64,000 nucleotides of DNA from JAJZAM01 sp027391075 (lineage in GTDB: Bacteria > Actinomycetota > Acidimicrobiia > Acidimicrobiales > Palsa-688): contig DAHYHI010000079.1 in the NCBI GenBank assembly GCA_027391075.1, positions 1-64,000 on the forward strand, given 5' to 3'. The translations under genes and the position numbers were made by a program. Under the pieces are notes generated by a model. That model saw only the letters and a program-made list of their open reading frames with translations. It did no database searches and had not been told where the DNA came from. Shown here one piece after another: positions 9,213 through 18,346 of this stretch. Each line of letters opens with the position of its first letter. Within the stretch, counting starts at the first letter, position 1.

Positions 9213-10631
9213 CTAGTCGACTCCGGATTCGATAGCCGCCTGGTCGAGCGCTTCTTCGCCCGCCACGGTGAGGGCCGGGTTGGCGGTGATCGACTCGGCT
9301 CCTCCGGGGGATATCTCACCGACGAGAGTGAGCTCTCCGGCGGGGAGGGTTCCAAGACCGGCGTACAGTTCGAGCTTCGCCCGTGTGTCCGCGATGTCGA
9401 GGTTCCGCATGGTGAGCTGACCGATGCGGTCTTCCGGTCCGAAGGCGGCGTCCTCCACGCGTTCCATGGAGAGCTTGTCGGGATGGTAGGAGAGTGACGG
9501 GCCCGAGGTGGTCACGATCGAGTAATCCTCGCCACGTCGAAGCCGCAGCGTAACCTCCCCGGTCACAGCGGCCGCCACCCACTTCTGCAGCGACTCCCTG
9601 ATCATCATCGCCTGAGTGTCGAACCAGCGGCCCTCGTAGAGGAGCCTCCCCAGGCGCCGGCCGTCGTTGTGGTACGCGGCGACGGTGTCCTCGTTGTGAA
9701 CGGCGTTCAAAAGGCGCTCGTAGGCGACGTGCAACAGAGCCATCCCAGGCGCCTCGTATACCCCTCTAGATTTGGCTTCGATGATCCGGTTCTCTATCTG
9801 GTCGGACATGCCGAGCCCGTGCCTGCCGCCGATGGAGTTGGCTTCGAGGAAAAGTTCCACCGGGTCCTCGAAGGTCCGGTCCCCGATAGCAACAGGCCGA
9901 CCCTGCCGGAACGATACCGTCACGTCCTCGGTCGGTATGTCGACATTGGGATCCCAAAAAGCGACCCCCATGATCGGCTCGACAAGCTCCACGGAGGAGT
10001 CGAGGTGCTCCAACCTTTTTGCTTCGTGGGTAGCCCCGAGCAGGTTGGCGTCGGTCGAGTAAGCCTTCTCGGTACTGTCCCGGTAGGGAAGGCCGCGTTC
10101 GACGAGCCACTCGGACATCTCCTTGCGACCCCCAAGCTCGCCTACAAATTTCTTGTCCAGCCAGGGCTTGTAGATCCGCAGCTGCGGGTTCGCGAGAAGC
10201 CCGTAGCGGTAGAAGCGCTCGATGTCGTTTCCCTTGAACGTGGAGCCATCACCCCATATGAAAACCCCGTCGTCTTTCATCACGCGTACGAGCAGCGTTC
10301 CGGCTACGGCCCTCCCAAGCGGAGTCGTGTTGAAATAGGAGCGTCCGCCCGAGCGGATGTGGAACGCCCCGCAGGCGACAGCCGCCAGTCCCTCCTCTGC
10401 AAGCTGGCGACGGCAGTCGACGAGCCTTGCCTTCTCGGCGCCGTACTCGAGGGCTCGACCGGGGATGGAGTCGATATCGGGATCGTCGTATTGGCCCAGA
10501 TTCGCGGTGTAGCAGTAGGGGACCGCCCCGTTGTGGCGGATCCAAGCCACGGCTACCGAGGTGTCGAGGCCACCGGAGAAGGCGATCCCCACCCGTTCGC
10601 CGACCGGAAGGGCGCTTAGAACTTTCGACAT
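9213..10631 (-). CDS. argG: Argininosuccinate synthase
   Basis: The 472-residue enzyme joins citrulline and aspartate using ATP in arginine synthesis. The ATP-binding P-loop-like motif AFSGGLDTSVAV lies near residues 17-28, and later blocks include WGDGSTFKGNDIERF and GRHGLGMSDQIENRIIEAKSRG. Length and spacing match the longer, E. coli-type class (about 447 residues) rather than the roughly 400-residue class common in many Actinobacteria. No other arg genes are adjacent, so argG is isolated here. Confidence 0.93.
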   Translation of the reverse strand: MSKVLSALPVGERVGIAFSGGLDTSVAVAWIRHNGAVPYCYTANLGQYDDPDIDSIPGRALEYGAEKARLVDCRRQLAEEGLAAVACGAFHIRSGGRSYFNTTPLGRAVAGTLLVRVMKDDGVFIWGDGSTFKGNDIERFYRYGLLANPQLRIYKPWLDKKFVGELGGRKEMSEWLVERGLPYRDSTEKAYSTDANLLGATHEAKRLEHLDSSVELVEPIMGVAFWDPNVDIPTEDVTVSFRQGRPVAIGDRTFEDPVELFLEANSIGGRHGLGMSDQIENRIIEAKSRGVYEAPGMALLHVAYERLLNAVHNEDTVAAYHNDGRRLGRLLYEGRWFDTQAMMIRESLQKWVAAAVTGEVTLRLRRGEDYSIVTTSGPSLSYHPDKLSMERVEDAAFGPEDRIGQLTMRNLDIADTRAKLELYAGLGTLPAGELTLVGEISPGGAESITANPALTVAGEEALDQAAIESGVD

Positions 10632-10703
10632 GACCCGCTACCTTACCGTCGGCGCGCACGGCCGACGCTCGACCTACGAGGTGGGCCGTGAGCCGATGTC
10701 ATA

Positions 10704-11858
10704 GTGTCGGGGGATCCTGCGAAGCGTTTCATGGAGGCCGGCGAAGCCAAGTTGATCAAGTACCTCGGTTCTAAGAGGCTCCTCGTGCCGATCCTGGGAG
10801 AGCTCGTTCGGTCATCGGGTGCTGCGAGCGCCCTGGATCTATTCACCGGTACGACCCGGGTCGCCCAGGAGTTCAAGCGTCAAGGCGTGGCGGTGACAGC
10901 GGTCGACACGGCACGCTATTCGGAGGTTCTGGCCCGCTGCTACATCCAATGCGACGCCGATCGGGTGGACGTGCGAGGCCTCTCGGAGGCCGTCGGGTAC
11001 CTCAACGCGCTGAAAGGCGCCCCCGGCTATTTCACCGAGACCTTCTGCGAGCGTTCCAGGTTCTTCCAGCCTTTCAACGGGGAGCGCATCGACGTCATCC
11101 GGGATCGTATCGACCGTGACTTCTCTGACAGTCCGATCAGGCCGATACTGCTCTGCTCTCTCATGGAAGCGGCCGACCGGGTCGACTCGACTACAGGACT
11201 GCAGATGGCGTATGTCAAAAAGTGGGCGCCGCGTTCGTTTAAGCCCCTCGAGTTGCGAGTCCCCGTGCTGTTGGCCGGTCCCGGCCGTGCGCTGCGAGCC
11301 GACGCGGCGACGGTCGCCGCCAGCCTCGACCCGGTGGACCTCGCCTACCTCGACCCCCCTTACAACCAGCACCGGTACTACACGAACTACCACATCTGGG
11401 AGACTCTCGTAGCCTGGGATTCGCCGGAGCACTACGGGACAGCCTGCAAGCGCGTCGACAGCCGCGACGACTCCACCAAGAGCGTTTTCAACCGAAAGCG
11501 TGAGATGCCCCAAGCCCTTCGCCGCCTCATCGCCGACGTCCGTGCGCGGGTCGTCGTCGTCTCCTACAACGACGAGTCGTGGGTAGCACCCGAGGACCTC
11601 GTCGACATGTGCACGGTGCGAGGTCACGTGGAGGTGCTCGCTTTCGACTCCAGGCGTTACGTGGGAGCGCAGATCGGCATCTACAACCCGAGCGGGGAAA
11701 AGGTCGGTCGGGTCTCGCATGTGAGGAACGTCGAGTACCTGGTCGTCTCCGGCCCGAAAAGCGTCGTGTCCCCTATGGTCGCTCTGGCGGCCTCACGACC
11801 TGGGTCGACGGTCAGGCCGGCCCGCCTCGACCGTCGACTAACGCGATCAGGGTGGTAG
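10704..11858 (+). CDS. D12-class N6-adenine DNA methyltransferase, orphan
   Basis: The 384-residue protein has the Dam/D12-class arrangement: the SAM-binding motif LDLFTGTTRVAQEF near residue 46, preceded by KYLGSKRLLVP, and the catalytic DPPYNQHRYY near residue 215. It would methylate adenine at N6 in a short DNA target. No restriction endonuclease or specificity subunit is adjacent, so it is an orphan by context. About 50 basic residues extend past the catalytic domain. The start is GTG at 10704; the proteins downstream are a small OB-fold protein and a flotillin. Confidence 0.82.
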   Translation: MSGDPAKRFMEAGEAKLIKYLGSKRLLVPILGELVRSSGAASALDLFTGTTRVAQEFKRQGVAVTAVDTARYSEVLARCYIQCDADRVDVRGLSEAVGYLNALKGAPGYFTETFCERSRFFQPFNGERIDVIRDRIDRDFSDSPIRPILLCSLMEAADRVDSTTGLQMAYVKKWAPRSFKPLELRVPVLLAGPGRALRADAATVAASLDPVDLAYLDPPYNQHRYYTNYHIWETLVAWDSPEHYGTACKRVDSRDDSTKSVFNRKREMPQALRRLIADVRARVVVVSYNDESWVAPEDLVDMCTVRGHVEVLAFDSRRYVGAQIGIYNPSGEKVGRVSHVRNVEYLVVSGPKSVVSPMVALAASRPGSTVRPARLDRRLTRSGW

Positions 11859-11871
11859 CGTTACTAAAGGT

Positions 11872-12090
11872 ATGGACAGTTCATCGGGCAACCAACTCGT
11901 CGGCTCGATCGGCCATCTGAGTATGCGTATACCCGGCCCGGGCAGGCCGGGTGAGGTCCTCCTGAGCGTCCGAGGGGGATCCGAGCCGTTCATCGCCTAC
12001 AGCGACGAGGCGGTTCCGGCTGGCTCACAGGTTCTGGTGGTCGCTTCGCGGCCCGGTCGGGTGGTCGACGTAACGGCCTTTGCGGGCTGA
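11872..12090 (+). CDS. Small NfeD-like OB-fold protein
   Basis: This 72-residue protein looks like the isolated C-terminal OB-fold of NfeD: LVGSIGHLSMRIPGPGRPGEV, then a glycine-rich turn and VPAGSQVLVVASRPGRVVDV. It has no membrane segment. NfeD proteins usually sit next to flotillin/SPFH genes, and the gene is followed 27 bp later by one, which supports the call. It starts 13 bp after the methyltransferase stop. The domain is short and the sequence match is by pattern, so the confidence is moderate. Confidence 0.65.
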   Translation: MDSSSGNQLVGSIGHLSMRIPGPGRPGEVLLSVRGGSEPFIAYSDEAVPAGSQVLVVASRPGRVVDVTAFAG

Positions 12091-12117
12091 GAAGTCCGAA
12101 ACGAGAGAGGAGCAGCG

Positions 12118-13419
12118 ATGTTCGGTTGGCACGTTCCAAGGCCTGATCAGGCGCTTCTGATAAGCGGCGGCAAGCGGGGGTCGCTTCCGTTTCGTATCGT
12201 GACAGGGCACGGGGCTTTCGTAGTGCCGCTTCGCTCCAAGGTCAGCTACCTCACCTTGTCCATGCAAGAGGCGGAGGTGGCCGAAGAGTGCGTGACCAAG
12301 CAGGGGATAGCCGTGAACGTCAAGGCTGTCATCGCTTTCAAGGTCGGTAGCGACCCGGAGGGCATAGCCAACGCCGCTCAGCGATTCCTCGCCGCCGAGG
12401 AGAAGATGGGCGTCCTAACCGGGCGGATCTTCGCCGGGCATCTCCGATCCATCATCGGGTCGATGACCGTCGAAGAGATAATCCGCGAGCGTCAACGCCT
12501 CGCCGAGGAGGCTCTGGAAGCGTCCAAAGTGGAGATGTCGAAGATAGGCCTGGTGGTCGACGCCCTGCAGATCGAGAGCATCGACGATATGGGCTCCGGC
12601 TACATCAAAGCGCTCGCTGCCCCCCACGTCGCCCAGGTGCAGCGCGCGGCACGGGTCGCTCAAGCCCAAGCCGACCAGGCGTCGGCGGAGGCGGAGCAGA
12701 TCTCGCGTCGTAACCAGGCGGAGTTCGAACGCCAGACGGCGGTGGCACGCGCTGGCTTCCAAGCCGAGGTGGACAGAGCCCAAGCCCAGGCGGCTCAGGC
12801 CGGTCCCCTCGCCCAGGCCCAGACAACCCAGGAAGTCCTAGAGGCCCAGACGGCCCTAGCGGAGCGCAACGCCGAGCTCCGCGAACGGGAGCTTATAGCT
12901 GAGGTCATAAGACCGGCCCAAGCCGAGGCGCAGCGGATCAAGCTTCTCGCCGAGGCTGAAGCGGAAAGGCTCCGCCGTCTCGGCGAGGCCGGAGCCGCCC
13001 ACGACCGGGTCGCCTTGGATCAGCAGCTCATAGCGCAGCTCCCCGATATGCTCCGAGCGGCAGCCGACAGCCTCTCCCACGCCAACCTGACCGTGCTCAA
13101 CGGGGCGGACGGAGTCGCCGAGGTCGTGGCTGGCTTGGCCACCCAGGGCCTGGCGCTGCTGGAGGCTGTCAAGCACACGCTGCCGCAAGGCACCGGGCAA
13201 AAAGCTGCTGAGCCGACCGAAGGCCCCGGCGCGCACGGTGGCGGGGAGGCGGCCGAGACCGCCGAGCTGGCCGGGACCGGCCCGCTCGCCCTGGCTGGAG
13301 CGTCACAGGACCGGGACCCGCTCCGTTCCGGGCCGGACCGCCACGTTCCCCAGGGGCACGCCGACAGTAGTCATATAGGCGGCGGATCGCCGAGAGGCTG
13401 GCCCACAAAGAGCCGATAG
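12118..13419 (+). CDS. Flotillin/SPFH-domain protein
   Basis: The 433-residue protein has an SPFH/PHB domain (about residues 10-190; EECVTKQGIAVNVKAVIAFKVG and ERQRLAEEALEASKVEMSKIG are typical), then an Ala/Gln/Glu-rich coiled coil (about 190-310) and a disordered Gly/Pro-rich tail. Flotillins scaffold membrane microdomains. Unlike many, it lacks a clear N-terminal hydrophobic hairpin, so membrane attachment may be peripheral. The AGAGAGGAGC ribosome-binding site before ATG 12118 is strong. It forms a likely operon with the NfeD-like gene. Confidence 0.88.
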   Translation: MFGWHVPRPDQALLISGGKRGSLPFRIVTGHGAFVVPLRSKVSYLTLSMQEAEVAEECVTKQGIAVNVKAVIAFKVGSDPEGIANAAQRFLAAEEKMGVLTGRIFAGHLRSIIGSMTVEEIIRERQRLAEEALEASKVEMSKIGLVVDALQIESIDDMGSGYIKALAAPHVAQVQRAARVAQAQADQASAEAEQISRRNQAEFERQTAVARAGFQAEVDRAQAQAAQAGPLAQAQTTQEVLEAQTALAERNAELRERELIAEVIRPAQAEAQRIKLLAEAEAERLRRLGEAGAAHDRVALDQQLIAQLPDMLRAAADSLSHANLTVLNGADGVAEVVAGLATQGLALLEAVKHTLPQGTGQKAAEPTEGPGAHGGGEAAETAELAGTGPLALAGASQDRDPLRSGPDRHVPQGHADSSHIGGGSPRGWPTKSR

Positions 13420-13533
13420 CCCCTAGCGTCCAACGCCAGGCCATGGCAGAGTCATCTAGAAGAAGCTGGTCTTACACCTCCGCGGCAGCGGCGCCACCGG
13501 CAAGGTCGAACGTGGATTGGAGCACATCGGAAA

Positions 13534-14097
13534 ATGGACGACATCTCGACTACTGTCACTGGGACCTACCTGCTCGACCGGATTCATAGCAGGATTGGCT
13601 TCGTCGCCCGCCACGCCATGGTCACGAGACTGCGAGGTTCTTTCAACTCTTTCGACGGCGAGGGCTTTTTCGACGCCGACAACCCGATTAGGTCGCACCT
13701 GTCCCTTCGTATCGACTCGTCGAGCGTGGACACCCGCAACGCCGATCGCGACGCGCACGTGCGAAGCGCGGACTTCTTGGACTGCGACAACTACCCTGAG
13801 ATCACATTCCGATCTACCTCCGTGTCAGGAGAAGGTGACGCCCGCTACAGGGTCAGAGGGGACCTGACAGTGAAAGGCGTGACCCGACCGGTGACCGTCG
13901 AGCTCGACTACACGGGGACCGTGGTCGACCAAGAAGGCCGTCAGCGGGTCGGCTTCGAAGGTCGCTCTACGCTTCGGCGAAGCGACTGGGGCGTCACCTG
14001 GAACGCCCCACTCGAAGCGGGGGGTCTGCTGGTAAGCGACAAGGTCGACTTGGAGTTCGACGTCTCCGCCATCTTGGAGGAGACCGCAGCGTCCTGA
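13534..14097 (+). CDS. YceI family protein
   Basis: The 187-residue protein matches the YceI lipocalin-like family: GTYLLDRIHSRIGFVARHAMV, then VDTRNADRDAHVRSADFLD, DLTVKGVTRPV and a final DKVDLEFDV. Family members bind polyisoprenoid chains in a beta-barrel and are linked to isoprenoid transport or stress. No signal peptide is seen, so this copy is probably cytoplasmic, as is common in Actinobacteria. The start at ATG 13534 is supported by the domain boundary. The gene stands alone. Confidence 0.87.
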   Translation: MDDISTTVTGTYLLDRIHSRIGFVARHAMVTRLRGSFNSFDGEGFFDADNPIRSHLSLRIDSSSVDTRNADRDAHVRSADFLDCDNYPEITFRSTSVSGEGDARYRVRGDLTVKGVTRPVTVELDYTGTVVDQEGRQRVGFEGRSTLRRSDWGVTWNAPLEAGGLLVSDKVDLEFDVSAILEETAAS

Positions 14098-14116
14098 CGA
14101 TACGTGAGGAACCGTC

Positions 14117-14139
14117 GGGGATTCCAGCTTGGCATCCCC
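14117..14139. terminator. Hairpin between convergent genes
   Basis: GGGGAT-t-CCA-gct-TGG-c-ATCCCC gives a nine-pair stem with one mismatch and a 3-base loop. It lies between the ends of the YceI gene (+) and the PLP enzyme gene (-), so it could stop transcription from both sides. There is no T-run on either side, so efficiency is uncertain. Confidence 0.5.
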
Positions 14140-14142
14140 GGG

Positions 14143-15483
14143 TCAGCGCACCCCGGTGGCGAGAACGAGGACCTTGTCAGTCGCTGCCACTTCGCCGCTG
14201 CCTACGAGCTGCGCGAGACCGGCGAGCCCAGCAGCGCCGGTGGCGGAAGCGGCGAAGCCGGCTTTCGCTGCCAGCGTGTGCGCGTCGACGAGCTCCTGCT
14301 CGCCGGCTACGAGCGCTGATCCCCCGGTTTCGAGCATTCCCCTGACCACCGCCACCCAGTCGTAGGTCTCGTCGTCGATGATCCCCGACGCCACGCTGCG
14401 AGGCTCGTCCCACGGCCACATGTAGCGCGACCTGTGGCGGGCCGCCTCTTCGAGCAGGGCGGCCACTCCTTCGGCAGATGGGGAGGGCCCGGCCCGGTCC
14501 TTCAGCTTTGTGAACGCACGTGACAGCGGATGGGCCCCCAGAGGCTGAAGAGTATGAATCCTCGGCATGCCGGCAATCACACCGGCCTGCGCTGCGTAGG
14601 CGAACGCGTTGATACAGCTCGTGGCCAGCGCACCGCCACCCACTTGGACGACCACGTGATCAGGCACGGCACCGGCCGCCACAGCTTCGGATATGGCTTC
14701 GTAGCCGAGAGTGCGCCCTCCGTCTAGGCACAGGGCGTTCAGGTCTCCTTGGCAGGTGAAGGCGATATCACCGTCCCCGAGGCCTTCAAGCAGGCGACGG
14801 TAAGTCGGGTCGCCGGCCTCCCCGGCCCGACGCTCGCAAGCTATGACCACTGCGTCGAGGGCAGCGAGCCTCGCCATGACCTCGGCGTCGGCGTGGGTTG
14901 GCACGTACACCTTCAGTCTCCACCGGGCGGCGGCGGCGACCACCCCGGCCGCGACAGCAGCGTTGCCGCAGCTGGCGATCGCCAGGTCTGGTCTGCTTCT
15001 TCGGTCTGTTATACCGGCGTCTTCGCTTACCAGAAGGTGGACCATGATGCCCACAAGGTGACGGACCTTGTGGCTACCCGCCACGTTGGAGGTCTCGTCT
15101 TTAACCCATACACCTCCGCCGGGAGAGAAACCGTAGAAGTCGGAAATGTGGCTGCTGCGTGCCAGCGACGTCGCCCCCAGTGTTTTCCCGTCTAGGGCCT
15201 CGATCCTTTTGGTCAGGTCTGTGACGATATCCACATATCGCGCTTCAGTCATTCCAACTGCCAGCGACCGACGGTAGCAGTCGAGCAGTCCGCGGAACCT
15301 GACGAAGGGATTGTCGCCGTGTGACCGACCCTGCGGCCATGGCGGCCACTCGCTGCCGTTGGTACGCGGCGGCGGAGCCACGAGGACATGGTCCACGTCG
15401 CCTATAGCGAAATTCGGGCAGCGAAAAGGGTAGGCGCCGAGCCCGTCCACCACCGTCCCGCAGCCGCCGCAGGTCATCTCCAC
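14143..15483 (-). CDS. PLP-dependent threonine synthase/lyase-like enzyme
   Basis: The 446-residue enzyme is a fold type II PLP protein. The Schiff-base lysine is in NVAGSHKVRH (about residue 142), the substrate-side SCGNAA loop is near 175, and the phosphate-binding Gly-rich loop is VQVGGGALATS near 269. The N-terminal Cys motifs (CGGC, FRCPN) recall the zinc-ribbon-like start of some threonine synthases. It is the last gene of a three-gene operon with another fold II enzyme and an M20 amidohydrolase. That pairing suggests breakdown or synthesis of an unusual amino acid. Substrate unknown; it is probably not the main threonine synthase. Confidence 0.7.
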   Translation of the reverse strand: MEMTCGGCGTVVDGLGAYPFRCPNFAIGDVDHVLVAPPPRTNGSEWPPWPQGRSHGDNPFVRFRGLLDCYRRSLAVGMTEARYVDIVTDLTKRIEALDGKTLGATSLARSSHISDFYGFSPGGGVWVKDETSNVAGSHKVRHLVGIMVHLLVSEDAGITDRRSRPDLAIASCGNAAVAAGVVAAAARWRLKVYVPTHADAEVMARLAALDAVVIACERRAGEAGDPTYRRLLEGLGDGDIAFTCQGDLNALCLDGGRTLGYEAISEAVAAGAVPDHVVVQVGGGALATSCINAFAYAAQAGVIAGMPRIHTLQPLGAHPLSRAFTKLKDRAGPSPSAEGVAALLEEAARHRSRYMWPWDEPRSVASGIIDDETYDWVAVVRGMLETGGSALVAGEQELVDAHTLAAKAGFAASATGAAGLAGLAQLVGSGEVAATDKVLVLATGVR

Positions 15484-15494
15484 CGATCAGAACC

Positions 15495-17015
15495 TCAGCC
15501 TACGGTCACCCCGCTGCGGGCGTTGAACTCCCGGATCAGGTCGTCCCAGACAGGCAGCACCTGCCTGATGGACCGCCAGAAGTCTTGACTGCGACGCGCC
15601 TCGAACCTCTCGACGCTGACACCTTGCTGTTCCACCCAGGTGTAGTAGCCGAGGTTGAAGATCCTGGCCCGGTCGATCTGGCGGGTTTCGAGGGTGTCGT
15701 CGGTTCCAGCCCCGAAAAGATGGCGGCCCAGAGCCTCGGCGGCCTCGGCGCGACCGAAGCCGTCTGGGTAGTCTCGCGCTTCGATGCGCCTCAGCTCGCT
15801 TCGGTACAGGGCGGCGCCGTCGGTGGCGACGGTAACGATGACGTCGTCGGGGCCCAGACCCAGAAGTTTCGCCGTCTTGACGGCTGCTACGACGTTGCAG
15901 ATGCTTGAAAGGCCGAAGTGCTCCAAGGCGGACAGGACTTCGTCGGCCACCCCGTGAACCTCAGAAAGGTGGTTGATGCCCTCCTTGGAGTTGAAAGCGA
16001 CGGCCAGGCTATCAGTGGCCTTGTCGCTGACTCCGACGACGACGTCGGTGTTGTACACGTTGTGGATGAAAGGTATGTGCTTGTCCCCGATTCCTTGGAT
16101 GTTGTGCTCGCCGAAACCGTTGTAGAGCATCGTCGGGCATTCCACGGCTTCTACCGCCACCACCTTCGAGCCGTAGCGTTCGGCTAGATAGTCGCCGGCT
16201 CCGAGAGTTCCCGCCGATCCCGTTGCGGACACGAACGCAGCAAGACGCGACCCTGGCCGCTGTGCGTGCAGGTGCTCGAACACGGCCCCCAGGGCGGTCC
16301 CCGTCACCTGGTAGTGGGCAAGGTGGTTGCCGAACTCGGAGAACTGATTGAAAATAACGTTGTCGGGGTCTCGGGCGAGTACGGCGCAGCGGTCGTAGAT
16401 CTCCTTGACGTTGCTCTCGGTACCTGGCGTGGCGACTATGTCTTCTTTCGCCTGGACCCACGCTTCCAGCCAGTCGAAGCGTTCCTGGCTCATGCCTTCG
16501 GGTAGGACGGCCACGCCTCGCGAGCTCATCAGGCGTGACACGGCGATCCCGCCCCGGCAGTAGTTGCCAGTCGACGGCCACACGGCGCGGTCCGAGGTCG
16601 GGTCGAATCGCCCGGTGATGATCCTCGGGGCGAGGCAGCCGTAGGTGGCGAGAACCTTGTGAGCGCCGATCATCGGGAACCTGTCTCCGAGCATCACCAC
16701 GATGGGTGATCCGACCCCGGTCAGCTCCGGGGGCAGCACGACGTGGCCGGGGACTGATACGACTTTGCGCCGTGACGCGTCGTTGCGCCAGTGGACACGG
16801 AACAAGTTGAGCGGGTGAGCGTCGTCAGGGCCCACGTCTCGCAGGGCTGCTGTGACTTCTGGGGCGATCCTGGCGGGGTCGGTGAGCTCCTCGAAGGTGG
16901 GAAGCAGGATGCCTAACTCCCCGAAGCGTTCAGCGCTGCGGCGGAGCACTTCCATGTCCCCGACTGTCGTTTCGAGACCCGGCCAGTCGGGCACCGACGC
17001 GACGGGTTCGCTCAT
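15495..17015 (-). CDS. PLP-dependent lyase-like enzyme, fold type II
   Basis: The 506-residue protein is a second fold II PLP enzyme. The lysine is in MIGAHKVLATYGC near residue 118, the STGNYCRGG loop near 148 replaces the usual SxGN, and FVSATGSAGTLGAG near 263 is the phosphate loop. Similar proteins are often labelled PLP-dependent beta-subunit or D-serine dehydratase-like. Its ATG overlaps the stop of the upstream amidohydrolase (ATGA, 17012-17015), and the downstream PLP gene starts 11 bp after its stop, so the three are translated as one operon. The substrate is not known. Confidence 0.72.
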   Translation of the reverse strand: MSEPVASVPDWPGLETTVGDMEVLRRSAERFGELGILLPTFEELTDPARIAPEVTAALRDVGPDDAHPLNLFRVHWRNDASRRKVVSVPGHVVLPPELTGVGSPIVVMLGDRFPMIGAHKVLATYGCLAPRIITGRFDPTSDRAVWPSTGNYCRGGIAVSRLMSSRGVAVLPEGMSQERFDWLEAWVQAKEDIVATPGTESNVKEIYDRCAVLARDPDNVIFNQFSEFGNHLAHYQVTGTALGAVFEHLHAQRPGSRLAAFVSATGSAGTLGAGDYLAERYGSKVVAVEAVECPTMLYNGFGEHNIQGIGDKHIPFIHNVYNTDVVVGVSDKATDSLAVAFNSKEGINHLSEVHGVADEVLSALEHFGLSSICNVVAAVKTAKLLGLGPDDVIVTVATDGAALYRSELRRIEARDYPDGFGRAEAAEALGRHLFGAGTDDTLETRQIDRARIFNLGYYTWVEQQGVSVERFEARRSQDFWRSIRQVLPVWDDLIREFNARSGVTVG

Positions 17016-18256
17016 CTGGCTGACCCGCCGGACGCGCTTAGGGCCATAGCGGCGTACATGGCTACCCCCGACGGCATCGCCGCCTCGTCGATTACGAAGC
17101 GGTTGGAGTGGTTTGGCGCCGGCTGGGCCACCCCGGAGGGCGAAGCGCCTAGGAAGGCCATGGAGCCACGAACCTGGCGTAGGACGTGAGACCAGTCCTC
17201 GGCGCCCATGACAGGGGTCGGCATTTCTACGACGCGCCCGGGACCCAGAAGCGCTCTGGCCACGTCGAGGGTGTGTCCGGCGTAACCGGCGTCGTTCACC
17301 GTGACAGGGTAGCTGTGCCCCTCTATCTGCATAGTCGCATGGCAGCCGTGGGCTGCGGCCGTGCCCGACAGCACGTTCGCCAAGGCTTCCAGCACCAGTG
17401 CCCGGGTATGGTCGGACACGGCCCTGACCGTGCCTCCGAGCACGACGGATTCGGGGATCACGTTAGTGGCTGTGCCGGCGTGGATCGTCGATACCGTGAC
17501 GACCGCAGGGTCGAAAGCCGGAACCCTCCGCGTCACCATCGACTGGACTGCGGTGACCGCGTGACATGCAGCGGCGACCGGGTCGACTGCGTCGTGGGGC
17601 ATCGAAGCATGACCCCCCTTGCCGGTCACGACGACGCGGAACTCGTCGGCCGAGGCCATGATCGTCCCGGGTTTGCAAGCCAGCAGTCCGCTTGGCAGCA
17701 CCGAGGAAATGTGGATCGCGAACGCCTCGTCGAAGGCGCCGTAGCGTTCGAGGAGGCCGTCGTCGATCATCGCCTTCGCCCCGTCGTGTCCCTCCTCGCC
17801 AGGCTGGAACATGAGCACGACACGTCCTGCGAAATCCTTGCGGTGTCCGACAAGAAGTTTCGCTGCTCCCAAGAGCATGGCGGTGTGGGCGTCGTGACCG
17901 CAGGCGTGCATCCGAGAGCCGTGTTTCGAGGAGAACTCCAAGCCGGTGTCCTCGGGCATCTCCAATGCGTCCATGTCGGCGCGCAACAGAACGGTGGGTC
18001 CATCTGTTTCGCCTTCGACGACCGCTTCGAGGGAACTGCAACCCTTCCCGGCTCGGCTTTCTATGCCGAGCGTTCTTAGCGTCTCGGCGACGAGCTCCTG
18101 GGTCCGCGGAAGGTCGAGTCCGATCTCCGGTTCGGCGTGGATCGCTCGGCGAATCCGAACCGTCTCGTCGGAGAAACTTCGCGCTTCGCTTAGAAGGCCC
18201 AGGTCTGTCATCTGAGATGTCATCCGGTCGGCGTAAGGCGATGAGGGTTCGGTCAC
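17012..18256 (-). CDS. M20D-family amidohydrolase (hippurate hydrolase/aminoacylase-like)
   Basis: The 414-residue protein is an M20D metallopeptidase-like amidohydrolase. Typical blocks are RRAIHAEPEIG (about residue 36), LLRADMDALEMPEDTG (92), MHACGHDAHTAMLLGAAK (115) and FQPGEEGHDGAKAMIDDG (149). These supply the two-metal ligands and the general-base Glu. Such enzymes split N-acyl groups from amino acids. As the first gene of the operon it would release a free amino acid for the two PLP enzymes that follow. The start at 18256 could instead be one of the internal Met codons near residues 12 and 16. Confidence 0.85.
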   Translation of the reverse strand: MTEPSSPYADRMTSQMTDLGLLSEARSFSDETVRIRRAIHAEPEIGLDLPRTQELVAETLRTLGIESRAGKGCSSLEAVVEGETDGPTVLLRADMDALEMPEDTGLEFSSKHGSRMHACGHDAHTAMLLGAAKLLVGHRKDFAGRVVLMFQPGEEGHDGAKAMIDDGLLERYGAFDEAFAIHISSVLPSGLLACKPGTIMASADEFRVVVTGKGGHASMPHDAVDPVAAACHAVTAVQSMVTRRVPAFDPAVVTVSTIHAGTATNVIPESVVLGGTVRAVSDHTRALVLEALANVLSGTAAAHGCHATMQIEGHSYPVTVNDAGYAGHTLDVARALLGPGRVVEMPTPVMGAEDWSHVLRQVRGSMAFLGASPSGVAQPAPNHSNRFVIDEAAMPSGVAMYAAMALSASGGSAR

Positions 18257-18346
18257 CCTTCGAGCCTAGCGAACGCCTTGGTTAAGGTGGAGGCCAGCGC
18301 TTCGCACCCGCCGGGTACCTCGCAGGCCCTGTAGGTCGGCTGCCCG

